From positions 3,441,001-3,505,000 of the forward strand of contig NZ_CP054856.1 of NCBI RefSeq assembly GCF_018417475.1: 64,000 nucleotides of DNA, read 5' to 3'. A program made the translations under genes and the position numbers. Positions 1 to 11,082 of the stretch are shown piece by piece. The notes below the pieces were generated by a model that worked only from the letters and a program-made list of their open reading frames with translations, ran no database searches and was not told where the DNA came from. The stretch comes from Novosphingobium decolorationis (lineage in GTDB: Bacteria; Pseudomonadota; Alphaproteobacteria; Sphingomonadales; Sphingomonadaceae). Every line of letters begins with the position of its first letter. Within the stretch, counting starts at the first letter, position 1.

Positions 1-28
1 TATCCATCCTTCGTTCCGCGCCCGCTCG

Positions 29-673
29 CTACTTGGCCGAGCCTTCGGCCTTACGGGCCTTGAACTGGGCGCGCATCTTTTCGTGCGCCGCCTTGCGCTC
101 TTCGGGGGTGATCTGTCCATCCTTGTCGGCATCGACCATGTCGAAGTGCGTGAGGGCTGCGGCCACCGCTTCCTCGCGGGTGATCGCGCCGTCCTTGTTG
201 GTGTCGGCCATGCGCATCATCATCATGCCGCCGCCGTGGCGCGGGCCATGGTGACCGCGGCGCATGTGGTGCTTGCCGTGACGACCTTCGCCGTCGGCGC
301 GCGGGCCGCGATCTCCACGATCACCCCGGTGGCCGCGCTCGGCGCTCATGAATTCATCCTTCGAGATCGAGCCGTCGCCGTTGGTGTCGAGCTTCTCGAA
401 CATGGCGGTGCGGCGTGCAGTCTGGCGCGCCTCGCGGTCGGCGGCGTCGATCTTGCCGTCCTTGTTGACGTCCATGCGGGTGAACATCGCCTCGGCCGCG
501 GCCTGCGCCTCGGCGCGGGTAACGATGCCGTCCTTGTCGGCGTCCATCATCGCGTGACGGGGGCCGCGCGGCGCATCATCCTGCGCGTAGGCTGCGCCGC
601 CAAGGGCGAGGCTCGCGGCGGTCAGGCCAAGGGCGATAGTCTTGAAACGGGTGGTCTTGAACGTGGGGGTCAT
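29..673 (-). CDS. Exported EF-hand protein, five calcium-binding loops
   Basis: A 214-aa protein with a signal peptide (residues 1-30, hydrophobic core then AYA before QDD) and five canonical EF-hand loops beginning near residues 44, 68, 96, 157 and 181 (DADKDG, DVNKDG, DTNGDG, DTNKDG, DADKDG). Loops 3 and 4 are separated by about 50 residues rich in Gly, Arg and His, ending in a run of Met (around 148-155). The start at 673 follows a strong AAAGGAAAG ribosome site; the frame is open further upstream but lacks such a site. Likely a periplasmic calcium-binding or calcium-buffering protein; the partner is unknown. The His/Met-rich linker could bind another metal, which is inference only. Confidence 0.85.
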   Translation of the reverse strand: MTPTFKTTRFKTIALGLTAASLALGGAAYAQDDAPRGPRHAMMDADKDGIVTRAEAQAAAEAMFTRMDVNKDGKIDAADREARQTARRTAMFEKLDTNGDGSISKDEFMSAERGHRGDRGDRGPRADGEGRHGKHHMRRGHHGPRHGGGMMMMRMADTNKDGAITREEAVAAALTHFDMVDADKDGQITPEERKAAHEKMRAQFKARKAEGSAK

Positions 674-716
674 GTCCGGTCTCTCTTTCCTTTGGTTTCC
701 CAAATGCGAATGGATC

Positions 717-769
717 GAAAGTCGCGGCGGGTCTGGAAGGGAGGGGGCAACCGCCCTGCCGCGACTTTC
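717..769 (-). promoter_or_regulatory. Inverted repeat in the leader of the EF-hand gene
   Basis: Perfect 12-bp arms (717-728 GAAAGTCGCGGC and 758-769 GCCGCGACTTTC) enclose 29 bases, about 45 bases upstream of the start codon. If transcription begins upstream of 769 this would be an mRNA hairpin in the leader. No clear T run follows the minus-strand stem, so a simple terminator is less likely. Function not known. Confidence 0.5.
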
Positions 770-882
770 TGATAACCGTTCTAGAGGCCGCTTGTCGCGC
801 AAGTTTGCCAGTCAGCTTGTCTTTTGTCGCCAATTGTCTCGGTCTGACAGGCCCGTTCACGCAGGCGCAAGAGAGGGAAGGT

Positions 883-1290
883 TCAGGGACGGGGGCGGTG
901 CTGCGTGCCATGCCCGGTGGTGATGAAAAGGGCGGTGGCGAGGCGTGCGATATCGGCGGTGTGCCAGACCCCGGAGGGGATAATGACATAGTCCCCGGCG
1001 TGCAGGTCCTCGCAGATATGGGAGCCTTCGGCGCTCTCCCGGATCAACGTCAGTTCTCCGGCAAGGCAGACGACGACCTCATCGCCGCACGGGTGCATCT
1101 CCCAGCTGTCCCAGTCGGCATCGAGACAGTGGAGGGCGACGAGCCGGCCGTCCGGCCCGTCGGCCTCGGTGCGCCGTGCATAGGCCGCGTACCAGTCCAT
1201 GGTGCCTGTGTAGGCAGGCAGGGCCTCGGCATGGCCTCCTGGCCCCAGGTGAACGGGCGTGCGGCCAAGTTCACGGACAAGCCGGGTCAT
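883..1290 (-). CDS. Small cupin-domain protein
   Basis: A 135-aa single-domain protein. The first cupin motif is visible around residues 63-79 (WEMHPCGDE...G, with His66 and Glu71 as candidate metal ligands) and the second around 100-110 (D-Y-V-I-I-P-S-G-V-W-H, His110). Length fits small monocupins that bind a metal and a small ligand. It lies 51 bases upstream of the 3' end of the aminopeptidase gene on the same strand, so it could be transcribed behind that gene. The substrate cannot be told from the sequence; a sensor or isomerase-like role is as possible as an oxygenase. Confidence 0.75.
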   Translation of the reverse strand: MTRLVRELGRTPVHLGPGGHAEALPAYTGTMDWYAAYARRTEADGPDGRLVALHCLDADWDSWEMHPCGDEVVVCLAGELTLIRESAEGSHICEDLHAGDYVIIPSGVWHTADIARLATALFITTGHGTQHRPRP

Positions 1291-1341
1291 GACGAGGTCC
1301 CTTTCCCAATGCTCACCTGCCGGGAGGGAGGGGCAGGCCGC

Positions 1342-3162
1342 TCAGAGCGGCGCGCATTGCTCCTCCAGCCAGGTCTTCGCCGCGCCATCCAGTTGCGGGC
1401 CGATCAGCTCATTGACGCGGGCGTGGTAGGCATTCCACCAGGCCGTTTCCTCCTCGGTCAGCAAGGCCGTATCGACCAGGCGTTTCTCGATCGGGGCGAA
1501 GGTCAGGGTTTCGAAGCCGTAGAACTCGCCTTCCGCGCCCGGGATCGCGCGCGGGACGACGAGCACCAGGTTCTCGATGCGGATGCCGTATTCGCCTGCC
1601 TTGTAGTAGCCCGGCTCGTTGGAGAGGATCATTCCCGGCAGCAGCGCCTGCTCGGTGCCCGGTTGGCCGCCGCCCGACTTGGCGATGCGCTGGGGGCCTT
1701 CGTGGACGCCCAGGAAGCTGCCCACCCCGTGCCCGGTGCCATGGGCATAGTCGAGCCCGGCCTGCCACAGCGCGTGGCGCGCGAGGATATCGAGCTGGCT
1801 CCCGGCCGTGCCCTTGGGAAAGAGCACGCGGTCAAGCGCGATATGGCCCTTGAGAACGCGGGTGAAGCGCGCCTTCACCTCCGCGCCCGGTTCGCCCGGC
1901 CCGATCCACACGGTGCGGGTGATGTCGGTGGTGCCTGCCGGGTACTGCCCCCCCGAATCGCACAGGAACACCGAGTTCGGCTCCAGCGTCAGGTTGCTCT
2001 CTTCCGTGACCGCATAGTGGGGCAGCGCGGCGTGGGGGCCTGCACCCGAGATCGTGTTGAACGAGGTGTCGCGCAGATCACCGCATTCCTGGCGGAATTC
2101 CAGCAGTCTGGCCGCGGCCGACAGTTCGGTGACCTCGCCCTTGGGACCTTCGAGCGAGAGCCAGTGGAGGAAGCGCGAGACCGCCGCACCGTCACGCTCC
2201 TGCGCGTCGCGGTGGCCCTGCTGCTCGACCGGGTTCTTGATCGCCTTGGGCAGGACCACCGGGTCGCGCGCCTCGATCACCGTGGCGCCTGCGTGGTTCA
2301 GGGCATGGGCAATCGCGACCACCGCGTTGTCGGGATCGAGCGCGACGCGCTTGCCCGCGAGGCACTCCAGACCTGCGATAAAGCCGTCGCGCGGGAGGAT
2401 CGAGACGGCATTACCCAGGTGCTGGCGCAGCTCGGGCGTCACCTTCTCCTCGGCGATGAAGAGGTCGGCCGTGCCATCGGCGTGGGCGATGACGTAGGAC
2501 AGTGCGACGGGGGTGTGCGCGACGTCCGAGCCGCGGATGTTGAGCAGCCAGGCAATCGAATCGAGCGCGGTGACGACGGTCGCATCGAGCCCGCGGCTGG
2601 TGAGCCCCTCGGCGAGCGTAGCGCGCTTGGCCTCGCTCGACTGTCCGGCAAATTCCTCGGCGTGGACGAGTGCGAGCGCGGGGGAGGGGAGGGGCTGGTC
2701 TTCCCACACTGCGTCGATGGGATTGCCCTCGACGGCGACGAGCTTGCCGCCTTTCGCGGCGATGGCCGCATCGACGCTGCGCGTCCAGTGCGCGGTGTGC
2801 AGCCAGGCGTCGTAGCCGATCACGGCGCCCTCGGGCATGTGCTCGGCGAGCCACTGCGCGTGGCTGGTCTGGGGCACGCTCTCGTAGGCGTAGAAGCGGG
2901 CATCGACCTGTTCGCGCACCTGGATGGTGTAGCGCCCATCGGTGAACATGGCGGCCGCGGGCGTGCGGGTGGGATCGGTCAGCACGATGGCCGAGCCCGC
3001 CGATCCGGCAAAGCCGGTCAGCCAGGGCAGGCGCTGGGCATAGGCGCCCACGTACTCGCTCATGTGCTCATCGCAGATGGGCACGACGAAGCCGTCGAGG
3101 CCGCGGCGCTTGAGTTCCTGGCGCAGCGCGTCGAGGCGCGATTCATGGGTGTTCATCAGCAT
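1342..3162 (-). CDS. pepP: Xaa-Pro aminopeptidase (M24B family)
   Basis: A 606-aa cytoplasmic metallopeptidase that removes an N-terminal residue preceding proline. It has two creatinase-like N-terminal domains, then the pita-bread M24 domain with the metal ligands visible: the two Asp in CDSGGQYPAGTTDITRT, the His in GTGHGVGSF, and the Glu in NEPGYY and IENLVL. The C-terminus carries the WL-rich tail (LTEEETAWWNAYH) of the long, about 600-aa subfamily. Start candidates are ATG at 3162 and ATG at 3156; the frame runs open far upstream but that part is antisense to the next gene. It is divergent from an oligopeptidase B gene 42 bases away, suggesting a shared control region and a joint role in peptide recycling. 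Confidence 0.93.
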   Translation of the reverse strand: MLMNTHESRLDALRQELKRRGLDGFVVPICDEHMSEYVGAYAQRLPWLTGFAGSAGSAIVLTDPTRTPAAAMFTDGRYTIQVREQVDARFYAYESVPQTSHAQWLAEHMPEGAVIGYDAWLHTAHWTRSVDAAIAAKGGKLVAVEGNPIDAVWEDQPLPSPALALVHAEEFAGQSSEAKRATLAEGLTSRGLDATVVTALDSIAWLLNIRGSDVAHTPVALSYVIAHADGTADLFIAEEKVTPELRQHLGNAVSILPRDGFIAGLECLAGKRVALDPDNAVVAIAHALNHAGATVIEARDPVVLPKAIKNPVEQQGHRDAQERDGAAVSRFLHWLSLEGPKGEVTELSAAARLLEFRQECGDLRDTSFNTISGAGPHAALPHYAVTEESNLTLEPNSVFLCDSGGQYPAGTTDITRTVWIGPGEPGAEVKARFTRVLKGHIALDRVLFPKGTAGSQLDILARHALWQAGLDYAHGTGHGVGSFLGVHEGPQRIAKSGGGQPGTEQALLPGMILSNEPGYYKAGEYGIRIENLVLVVPRAIPGAEGEFYGFETLTFAPIEKRLVDTALLTEEETAWWNAYHARVNELIGPQLDGAAKTWLEEQCAPL

Positions 3163-3204
3163 TGTTTTCAAGTCCGGCTTGCGGGAGTCATGGGGCACAC
3201 ATAG

Positions 3205-5283
3205 ATGCAGGGGATGGCAGATTCCACCCAGGCACCCGTTTCGGCCCCCGTCGCGGCCAAGAAGCCCCATTCCTTCACCCACCACGGCATCACGGTCCAG
3301 GACGAGTATGCCTGGCTGCGCGATCCCGGTTATCCCGAGGTGACCGACGCCGAAGTGCTCGCCCACCTCGAGGCGGAGAACCGCTGGTTCGAGGCGCGCA
3401 TGGCCCCGCATCAGGCGCGCATCGACGCGCTGTTCAAGGAGATGCGCGCGCGCATCAAGGAAGCCGACACGTCGGTGCCGCAGAAGGACGGCGACTACCT
3501 GTACTGGATCGAGTTCGAGGACGGCGCGGAGTACAAGAAGTGGTGGCGCAAGCCCGTCTCGGGCGGCGCGGACGAACTGATCCTCGACGAAGTGGCACTG
3601 GCCGAGGGCAAGGAATACTTCCGCCTCGGCGCGCTTTCGGTGAGCGCCAACGGCAAGCTTCTTGCCTACTCGGTCGATGACAACGGTTCGGAGCGCTTCA
3701 CCGTGCGCATCAAGGACCTTGCGACCGGCGAACTGCTGGCCGACGAGATCCCGGGTACGCTCTCCGCGTTGGTCTGGGTGGCGAAGGACACCGGCCTTGT
3801 CTACTCGCTGGCGAACGAGCAGTGGCGCACCGACAACGCGCGCCTGCACTGGCTGGGCACGCCGCTCTCGGACGATGTCGAGATCTACCACGAGGACGAC
3901 GAGGGCTTCCGCGTCGGCTCCTCGCTCTCGGCCAACGAGAAGTGGCTCATCATCGGCACCAGCGACCACGAGACGAGCGAGGCGCGGCTGGTGCGCGCCG
4001 ATGATCCGCTGGGCCCGCAGATCCTCGTGAAGGCGCGCGAGAAGGGCGTGGAGTACGACGTCGACGAGCGCAACGACGTCCTCTTCATCCACACCAACGA
4101 CACGCACGAGAACTTCCGCCTCGCCACCGCCTCGATCGATGCGCCCTCGGCCTGGAACACGCTCATCGAAGGCTCGGACGACTTCTACCTGACCGGCGTT
4201 GACCTGTTCCGTGATTTCTTCGTCGTCGAGGGGCGCGAGCGCGGGCTCGACCGTATCGCGGTCCACTATTACGACGATCCGAACCGGATCGAGGCCATCG
4301 ATTTCCCTGAGGCGAGCTACTCGGCCGGGCTTGGCACCAATCCCGAATGGCACGTCGAGACGCTGCGCCTCTCCTACGAATCGATGGTGAAGCCCGCCTC
4401 TGTGATGGACTATGACGTGAAGGCGAAGACGCTGGAAACGCTCAAGGTTCAGGAGATCCCCTCGGGCTACGACGAGGATCTCTACGCCACCGAGCGCCTC
4501 GAGATCGCGGCGCGCGACGGCACCCTGATCCCCGTCTCCATCGTCTACCGCAAGGACCGCGAAGGGGCAGGCCCGCTCCATCTCTATGGCTACGGCGCCT
4601 ACGGCATCTCGATCGATCCGGGCTTCTCGACCTCGCGCCTCAGCCTTGTCGATCGCGGCTTTGCCTTTGCCATCGCGCACATCCGGGGCGGCGATGACAT
4701 GGGCCGCGCCTGGTACAAGGCGGGCAAGCTGGAGCGGCGCACCAACACCTTCACCGACTTTGTCGACTGCGCGAAGGGCCTGATCGTACGCGGCTACACG
4801 CAGGCGGGCAGGATCAGCATCTCGGGCGGCTCGGCGGGCGGCGAACTGATGGGCGCGGTCATCAACTCCGATCCCGATCTGTGGGGCGCAGTCGTCGCGC
4901 ACGTTCCCTTCGTCGACGTGCTGGCGACGATGCTGGACGAGACGCTGCCGCTCACTCCGGGCGAGTGGCCCGAATGGGGCAATCCGATCACCGACAAGGC
5001 GGCCTTCGAGCATATCGCAAGCTACAGCCCCTACGACCGTGTCGCGGCGCAGGCCTATCCGCCGCTGATGGTGACGGCCGGGCTCAACGACCCGCGCGTG
5101 ACCTATTGGGAACCGGCCAAGTGGGTGGCGCGCCTGCGCGAACTCAAGACCGACACCAACGAATTGATCCTCAAGACCAACATGGGGGCTGGCCACGGCG
5201 GCAAGTCGGGCCGCTTCGAAAGCCTGAAGGAAACCGCCGAGGAGTTCGCCTTCATCCTGTGGCAACTGGGCATCGAGGGCTGA
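3205..5283 (+). CDS. ptrB: Oligopeptidase B / prolyl oligopeptidase family (S9A)
   Basis: A 692-aa serine peptidase of the S9 family: an N-terminal seven-bladed propeller (to about residue 410) and a C-terminal alpha/beta hydrolase. The nucleophile is in GGSAGGEL (Ser about 543); the Asp follows in AGLNDPRV and the His in GAGHGGKSG. The segment LPLTPGEWPEWGNP is characteristic of oligopeptidase B, which cleaves short peptides after basic residues, rather than of true prolyl oligopeptidase. No signal peptide is visible, so it is probably cytosolic. Start ATG 3205; ATG 3214 is an alternative. It is divergent from pepP and followed 5 bases later by the thioesterase gene. Confidence 0.93.
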   Translation: MQGMADSTQAPVSAPVAAKKPHSFTHHGITVQDEYAWLRDPGYPEVTDAEVLAHLEAENRWFEARMAPHQARIDALFKEMRARIKEADTSVPQKDGDYLYWIEFEDGAEYKKWWRKPVSGGADELILDEVALAEGKEYFRLGALSVSANGKLLAYSVDDNGSERFTVRIKDLATGELLADEIPGTLSALVWVAKDTGLVYSLANEQWRTDNARLHWLGTPLSDDVEIYHEDDEGFRVGSSLSANEKWLIIGTSDHETSEARLVRADDPLGPQILVKAREKGVEYDVDERNDVLFIHTNDTHENFRLATASIDAPSAWNTLIEGSDDFYLTGVDLFRDFFVVEGRERGLDRIAVHYYDDPNRIEAIDFPEASYSAGLGTNPEWHVETLRLSYESMVKPASVMDYDVKAKTLETLKVQEIPSGYDEDLYATERLEIAARDGTLIPVSIVYRKDREGAGPLHLYGYGAYGISIDPGFSTSRLSLVDRGFAFAIAHIRGGDDMGRAWYKAGKLERRTNTFTDFVDCAKGLIVRGYTQAGRISISGGSAGGELMGAVINSDPDLWGAVVAHVPFVDVLATMLDETLPLTPGEWPEWGNPITDKAAFEHIASYSPYDRVAAQAYPPLMVTAGLNDPRVTYWEPAKWVARLRELKTDTNELILKTNMGAGHGGKSGRFESLKETAEEFAFILWQLGIEG

Positions 5284-5288
5284 GCACG

Positions 5289-5711
5289 ATGGCCGAGCCG
5301 TTCACACGCAGCTTCGAGGCCACTTCGGAGCACATCGACCAGCTCGGCCACGTCAACAATGCGGTCTGGGTGCAGTGGATGGAGGAGGTCTCCGTCGCTC
5401 ACTGGGAGGCGGTCGCTCCGCCCGAACACCAGGCGGCCTATGTCTGGGTCGTGACCCGGCACGAGATCGACTACCGCGGCAACATCCGCGAGGGCGAGCG
5501 CGTGACCGCCACGACCTGGATCCCCGATCCGCCCAAGCGCGCGACCTTCGACCGCTGCGTCGCGTTTCGCCGTGAGGGGGACGAGGAGACGGGAAAGGTT
5601 CTCGTGCGCGCCCGCACGACCTGGGCCGTGATCGAGGTCGCTTCGGGGCGACTGGTGCGCATCCCCAAGGATGTGGCCGCGCCTTTCTGGAACGGCTCGC
5701 CAACTAGCTGA
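5289..5711 (+). CDS. Hot-dog-fold acyl-CoA thioesterase (4HBT family)
   Basis: A 140-aa protein with the 4HBT/FadM-type signature near the N-terminus (DQLGHVNNAVWVQWMEE, with the catalytic-region Asp and the HVNN turn) and the usual R-x-T-W-x-V strand near the end. It should hydrolyse an acyl-CoA or acyl-ACP; chain preference is not readable. It starts 5 bases after ptrB, so the two are probably cotranscribed. Its stop codon abuts, with no spacer, the stop of the convergent diguanylate cyclase gene, within a 10-bp palindrome GCTGATCAGC. Confidence 0.85.
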   Translation: MAEPFTRSFEATSEHIDQLGHVNNAVWVQWMEEVSVAHWEAVAPPEHQAAYVWVVTRHEIDYRGNIREGERVTATTWIPDPPKRATFDRCVAFRREGDEETGKVLVRARTTWAVIEVASGRLVRIPKDVAAPFWNGSPTS

Positions 5712-7403
<1,692 letters not shown>

Positions 7404-7424
<21 letters not shown>

Positions 7425-7447
7425 GCGATGTTTCCTGGACCCGGCCT
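7404..7447 (-). terminator. Strong hairpin: ald terminator overlapping the next start codon
   Basis: On the minus strand two arms of about 20 bases (7428-7447 and 7404-7424) pair almost completely, with one G-U pair, one single-base bulge and a 3-base CGC loop, followed by TTTCCTGTTCTGT. It lies 35 bases after the ald stop codon, as an intrinsic terminator would. The Shine-Dalgarno (AGGA) and the ATG at 7424 of the diguanylate cyclase gene are both inside the stem. Confidence 0.6.
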
Positions 7448-7482
7448 CTTCAAGATAAGGTTAATATGGTTGGAATTGAACG

Positions 7483-8598
7483 CTAGGCGAGAAGCTCCGA
7501 GACGGGCGTGTAATCGTAGCCCAGTTCGGTGGCTACGGCCTTGTAGGTGACCTTGCCTGCATGGACGTTGAGGCCCTCGGCAAGGTGCGGATCGCGGGCC
7601 AGCGCGCCCTTCCAGCCCAGGTTCGCGATAGCCAGCGCATGGGGCAGGGTCACGTTGTTGAGCGCGTAGGTGCTGGTGCGCGAAACAGCGCCGGGCATGT
7701 TGGCCACGCAGTAGTGGACGATGCCGTCGACCATGTAGGTCGGATCGTCATGCGTGGTCGCGTGGCTGGTCTCGAAGCAGCCGCCCTGGTCGATGGCGAC
7801 ATCGACGAGGACCGCGCCCTTCTTCATCGTGCCCAGCATTTCGCGGGTGACGAGCTTGGGTGCGGCCGCGCCCGGGATCAGTACCGCGCCAATGACGAGG
7901 TCGGCATCGGCCACGCTCTCGGCCAGGTTGGCAAGGCTCGAGAAGCGCGTCTTGGCGCGCGCCTCGAAGTAGTTGCCGAGGCGTTCGAGCACTTCGGGGT
8001 TGCGGTCGAGGATCGTCACGTCCGCGCCAAGCCCTGCGGCCATCTGCGCGGCGTTGAAGCCGACCACGCCGCCGCCGATGACGGCAACCTTGCCTGGCAT
8101 CACGCCCGGAACGCCGCCCAGCAGCACGCCGCGGCCACCCTGCGCCTTCTGGAGCGCGGTGGCACCCGCCTGGATCGACATGCGGCCGGCAACCTGGCTC
8201 ATCGGCTTCAGGAGCGGCAGCGCGCCGTTCGGGCCCGTGACGGTCTCGTAGGCAATGGCGGTGACGCCCGACTTCAGCAGGTCTTCGGTCTGGGCGGGAT
8301 CGGGCGCAAGGTGGAGGTAGGTGTAGAGGATCTGGCCCTCACGCAGCATGGCGCGTTCCGGGGCGAGCGGCTCCTTCACCTTCACGATCATGTCGCAGCC
8401 CGCGAACACCTCTTCGGCGGTCGCGATGACCTTGGCGCCGAGCGCGCTGTACTGCTCGTCGCTCGCGCCGATGCCGAGGCCCGCACCGCTCTGGACCCAG
8501 ACCTCGTGGCCGTTGGCGACGAGTTCGCTGGCGCTCTCGGGGGTCAGGCCGACCCGGTATTCGTGGTTCTTGATTTCCGTGACGGTACCGACGCGCAT
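7483..8598 (-). CDS. ald: Alanine dehydrogenase
   Basis: A 371-aa enzyme, exactly the usual length, converting L-alanine and NAD+ to pyruvate, ammonia and NADH. Visible features are the substrate-binding Lys in VKVKEPL, His in YTYLHLAP, the Rossmann glycine motif [12 protein letters not shown] and the family signature [16 protein letters not shown]. The ATG at 8598 is preceded by CAGGGAG; the frame extends upstream without a better start. It is divergent from an Lrp/AsnC-type gene, the arrangement known for ald and its activator in many proteobacteria, so induction by alanine is likely. Confidence 0.97.
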   Translation of the reverse strand: MRVGTVTEIKNHEYRVGLTPESASELVANGHEVWVQSGAGLGIGASDEQYSALGAKVIATAEEVFAGCDMIVKVKEPLAPERAMLREGQILYTYLHLAPDPAQTEDLLKSGVTAIAYETVTGPNGALPLLKPMSQVAGRMSIQAGATALQKAQGGRGVLLGGVPGVMPGKVAVIGGGVVGFNAAQMAAGLGADVTILDRNPEVLERLGNYFEARAKTRFSSLANLAESVADADLVIGAVLIPGAAAPKLVTREMLGTMKKGAVLVDVAIDQGGCFETSHATTHDDPTYMVDGIVHYCVANMPGAVSRTSTYALNNVTLPHALAIANLGWKGALARDPHLAEGLNVHAGKVTYKAVATELGYDYTPVSELLA

Positions 8599-8754
8599 GC
8601 GCAAACTCCCTGATCCGTGCCTGGAGAAGGTCCAGGCGCCTGATGGAAGCAGCCTACAGGTGGGCCGCCGCAAAGTTTTACCTCATTTGCCCTTGCGATG
8701 GGCTGAAGTTCGAATAATTTTGCTTTCAAATATCAATGTGTGGGAAAAATGTTC

Positions 8755-9210
8755 ATGGATCGTACCGACCGAGCCTTGTTGAAGGCGCTCCAGGCCGATT
8801 CCTCGCGTTCGATTGCCCAGCTGGCCGAGGAAGTTCACCTTTCCGCCTCGGCCTGCCACCGCCGCATTCGCGCGCTGGAGGAACAGGGATTGATCGCGGG
8901 CTACGTGGCGCGGCTCGATGCGCGCCGGATCGGGCTGCCGGTCGAGGTCTTCGTCGAGATCGCGCTCACCAGCCAGAGCAGCGAGGCGATGGACCGCTTC
9001 GAGCGTTCGGTGCGCGATTTTGACGACATCCTCGAATGCCACCTGATGAGCGGGGGCGCGGACTACCAGCTGCGCGTCGCGGCGGCCGATCTCGACCATT
9101 ACGAGACGATCCACCGCGATTGCCTGTCGCGCCTGCCGGGGGTGTCCTCGATGAAGACCAGTTTCTCGCTGCGCCGGGTGAAGCGCTTTGCCGGCTACTC
9201 GGTGCCCTGA
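8755..9210 (+). CDS. Lrp/AsnC-family transcriptional regulator
   Basis: About 151 aa: an AsnC-type winged helix (DRTDRALLKALQADSSRSIAQLAEE, recognition helix SASACHRRIRALEE) followed by an RAM effector-binding domain. ATG 8755 has GGGA eight bases upstream; GTG 8740 and ATG 8749 are in-frame alternatives. The AT-rich interval between it and ald (8599-8754) is the obvious place for Lrp-type binding sites. By position it is most likely the alanine-responsive activator of ald (AldR-like), which is inference. Its 3' end overlaps the convergent antiporter gene by 16 bases. Confidence 0.9.
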   Translation: MDRTDRALLKALQADSSRSIAQLAEEVHLSASACHRRIRALEEQGLIAGYVARLDARRIGLPVEVFVEIALTSQSSEAMDRFERSVRDFDDILECHLMSGGADYQLRVAAADLDHYETIHRDCLSRLPGVSSMKTSFSLRRVKRFAGYSVP

Positions 9211-10982
9211 GGTGCCTCGCCGCCGCGCCCGAGGTGGAGCGGCTCGGTGATGATGCGGTCGTGCGCCACACGCAGGTCGCGCGCCTCGTGCTGGAGCGAG
9301 AGGCGCTCCTTGTCCATCCTGCGGTAGGTGCCCTCGGCGCGGTCGATGTCGTCGACCGAAAGGCCCAGGCCATCGAGGATCGCGCGCGAAAGCGTGACAG
9401 CCGATCCCAGGACCTCGCGCACGATGAAGCGCGCGGGGCTGTCCTTGAGCTTGAGAAGCGAGCGGCGGTCGTAGACGCGCGCGTAGATCGCGGCCTGCGG
9501 GAAGGCGGTCTGGACCGCGCGCAGGAACCCATCGTCGAGCTGCTCGCCGTCGATGCAGAAGGCGATGATCTGGGCGTCCGAACAACCCGCCTGGCGCAGG
9601 AGGTCAAGCCGGCGCCCATCGCCGAAGTAGACCTTGGCGCCGAAGCGCTGGGCGACGTCGATCATGTCGATGTCGGTGTCGATGAGGGTGACGGCGATGT
9701 CGGCGGCATTGAGGATCTGCGCGACGGTCTGACCAAAGCGCCCGTAGCCCACGATGATTGCGCTTGCCCCGTCCGCGCGCGGGCCTTCGCGCTCTTCTCC
9801 AGCGCGCCCTTGCGGGGCCTCGCGGAAGCGGCGGGTGGCCATCATCAGGAACGGGGTGGCGACCATCGAGAGGGTGACAATGGCGCCGAACAGGCTGGCG
9901 GCTTGGCCTTCGATCAGCATGGCCTCGCTGGCCTGTGCGAAGAGGACAAAGCCGAATTCGCCGCCCTGGCTGAGCAGGAATCCCAGCGCGAGCGCGCTGC
10001 GCCACTTCATCTTGAAGGCCAGGCCAAGGGCAAAGATGATGGCGGCCTTCGCGGCAATGAGGGCCAGCGCCATCGAGACCACGAAGAGCGGACGCTCGGC
10101 AATGGCCGAAAGGTCGAGCATCATGCCGACCGCCATGAAGAACAGGCCCAGGAGGAGCGAGCGGAACGGTTCGACGTCGGCTTCGAGTTCGTGGCGGTAG
10201 GGCGAATCGGCGAGCATGACACCCGCGATGAAGGCGCCGAGCGCGGTCGAGAGGCCAAGCGCCTGCATCAGCGCGGCCGAGGCGATGACCGTGAAGAGCG
10301 CGGCAAAGACGAACATCTCGCGCTCGCCCAGGTTGCCGATGAGGCGGAACAGGGGACGGATCACGAAGCGCCCGGCGGCAACGAGGCCGACGATGGCCAG
10401 CACGGTCATGACCGCAAGCTGCCAGCCAGGAGGGCCTTCGGGCAGGTCCGGGTTGCGGTTCATCGCCGCAATGATCGTGATGAGGGGGATGATCGAGAGG
10501 TCCTGGAAGAGCAGGATCGCGAAGGCACGCTCGCCGAAGGGGCTGTTGAGGCGGCCTGCGCTTTGCAGCATGGGCAGGACCTGCGCGGTCGAGGACAGGC
10601 CGAGCGGCAGGCCCAGTGCGAGCGAGGCCTGAACGGTGAACGGCGTGAAGCTGTAGATGATCGCCGAGATGGCAAGCCCGCACAGCGCGACTTGCAGGAA
10701 GCCCAGCCCGAAGATCTCGCTGCGCATGCGCCACAGGCGGCGTGGCGCCAGTTCGAGGCCGACGATGAAGAGAAGAAGCGTGATGCCCAGTTCGGCAAAG
10801 TCGATCTTGCCTTGCGCGTCCCCGATCAGGCCGAGGGCATAGGGCCCCAGGATTGCGCCTGCGAGCAGATAGCCCAGTGTCGCGCCCAGCCCCAGGCGGC
10901 GGAACAGCAGCACGAAGACAAGGGCGGTTCCCAGGAGGAAGAACCCTTCCTGGAGCAGGAACGCCTGGCCATGCTCTTCCAT
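9195..10982 (-). CDS. Kef-type cation:proton antiporter with RCK domain
   Basis: A 595-aa CPA2-family transporter: about 12 membrane helices (residues 1-385) with the motif GYLLAGAILGP near the N-terminus, then a TrkA-N/RCK domain beginning IIVGYGRFGQTVAQIL that binds a nucleotide. Family members (KefB/KefC, YbaL) export potassium in exchange for protons, often under glutathione-adduct control. Whether this one is glutathione gated cannot be told. The start at 10982 follows GAGGAAAG. It stands alone between convergent and same-strand neighbours. Confidence 0.9.
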   Translation of the reverse strand: MEEHGQAFLLQEGFFLLGTALVFVLLFRRLGLGATLGYLLAGAILGPYALGLIGDAQGKIDFAELGITLLLFIVGLELAPRRLWRMRSEIFGLGFLQVALCGLAISAIIYSFTPFTVQASLALGLPLGLSSTAQVLPMLQSAGRLNSPFGERAFAILLFQDLSIIPLITIIAAMNRNPDLPEGPPGWQLAVMTVLAIVGLVAAGRFVIRPLFRLIGNLGEREMFVFAALFTVIASAALMQALGLSTALGAFIAGVMLADSPYRHELEADVEPFRSLLLGLFFMAVGMMLDLSAIAERPLFVVSMALALIAAKAAIIFALGLAFKMKWRSALALGFLLSQGGEFGFVLFAQASEAMLIEGQAASLFGAIVTLSMVATPFLMMATRRFREAPQGRAGEEREGPRADGASAIIVGYGRFGQTVAQILNAADIAVTLIDTDIDMIDVAQRFGAKVYFGDGRRLDLLRQAGCSDAQIIAFCIDGEQLDDGFLRAVQTAFPQAAIYARVYDRRSLLKLKDSPARFIVREVLGSAVTLSRAILDGLGLSVDDIDRAEGTYRRMDKERLSLQHEARDLRVAHDRIITEPLHLGRGGEAPQGTE

Positions 10983-11082
10983 TGGATCTTTCCTCGTCGT
11001 GTCGGCCAGAGCCGGTCAGGTTGCAGCTTGGCCGAGGCCGGGGGCGCGTAACCTAGGGATTGTCCTTGGCGTTACCAAGGGT

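Noticed and set aside
805..3204. A 799-codon open frame on the + strand opposite the aminopeptidase and cupin genes
   Set aside because: It is antisense to two clearly coding genes, has a low-complexity Arg/Gly/Ala-rich product, and crosses gene boundaries. Long antisense frames are expected at this GC content.
3163..5265. Extension of the Xaa-Pro aminopeptidase frame far upstream
   Set aside because: The added 700 codons are antisense to oligopeptidase B and do not resemble any protein; the conserved N-terminus starts at 3162.
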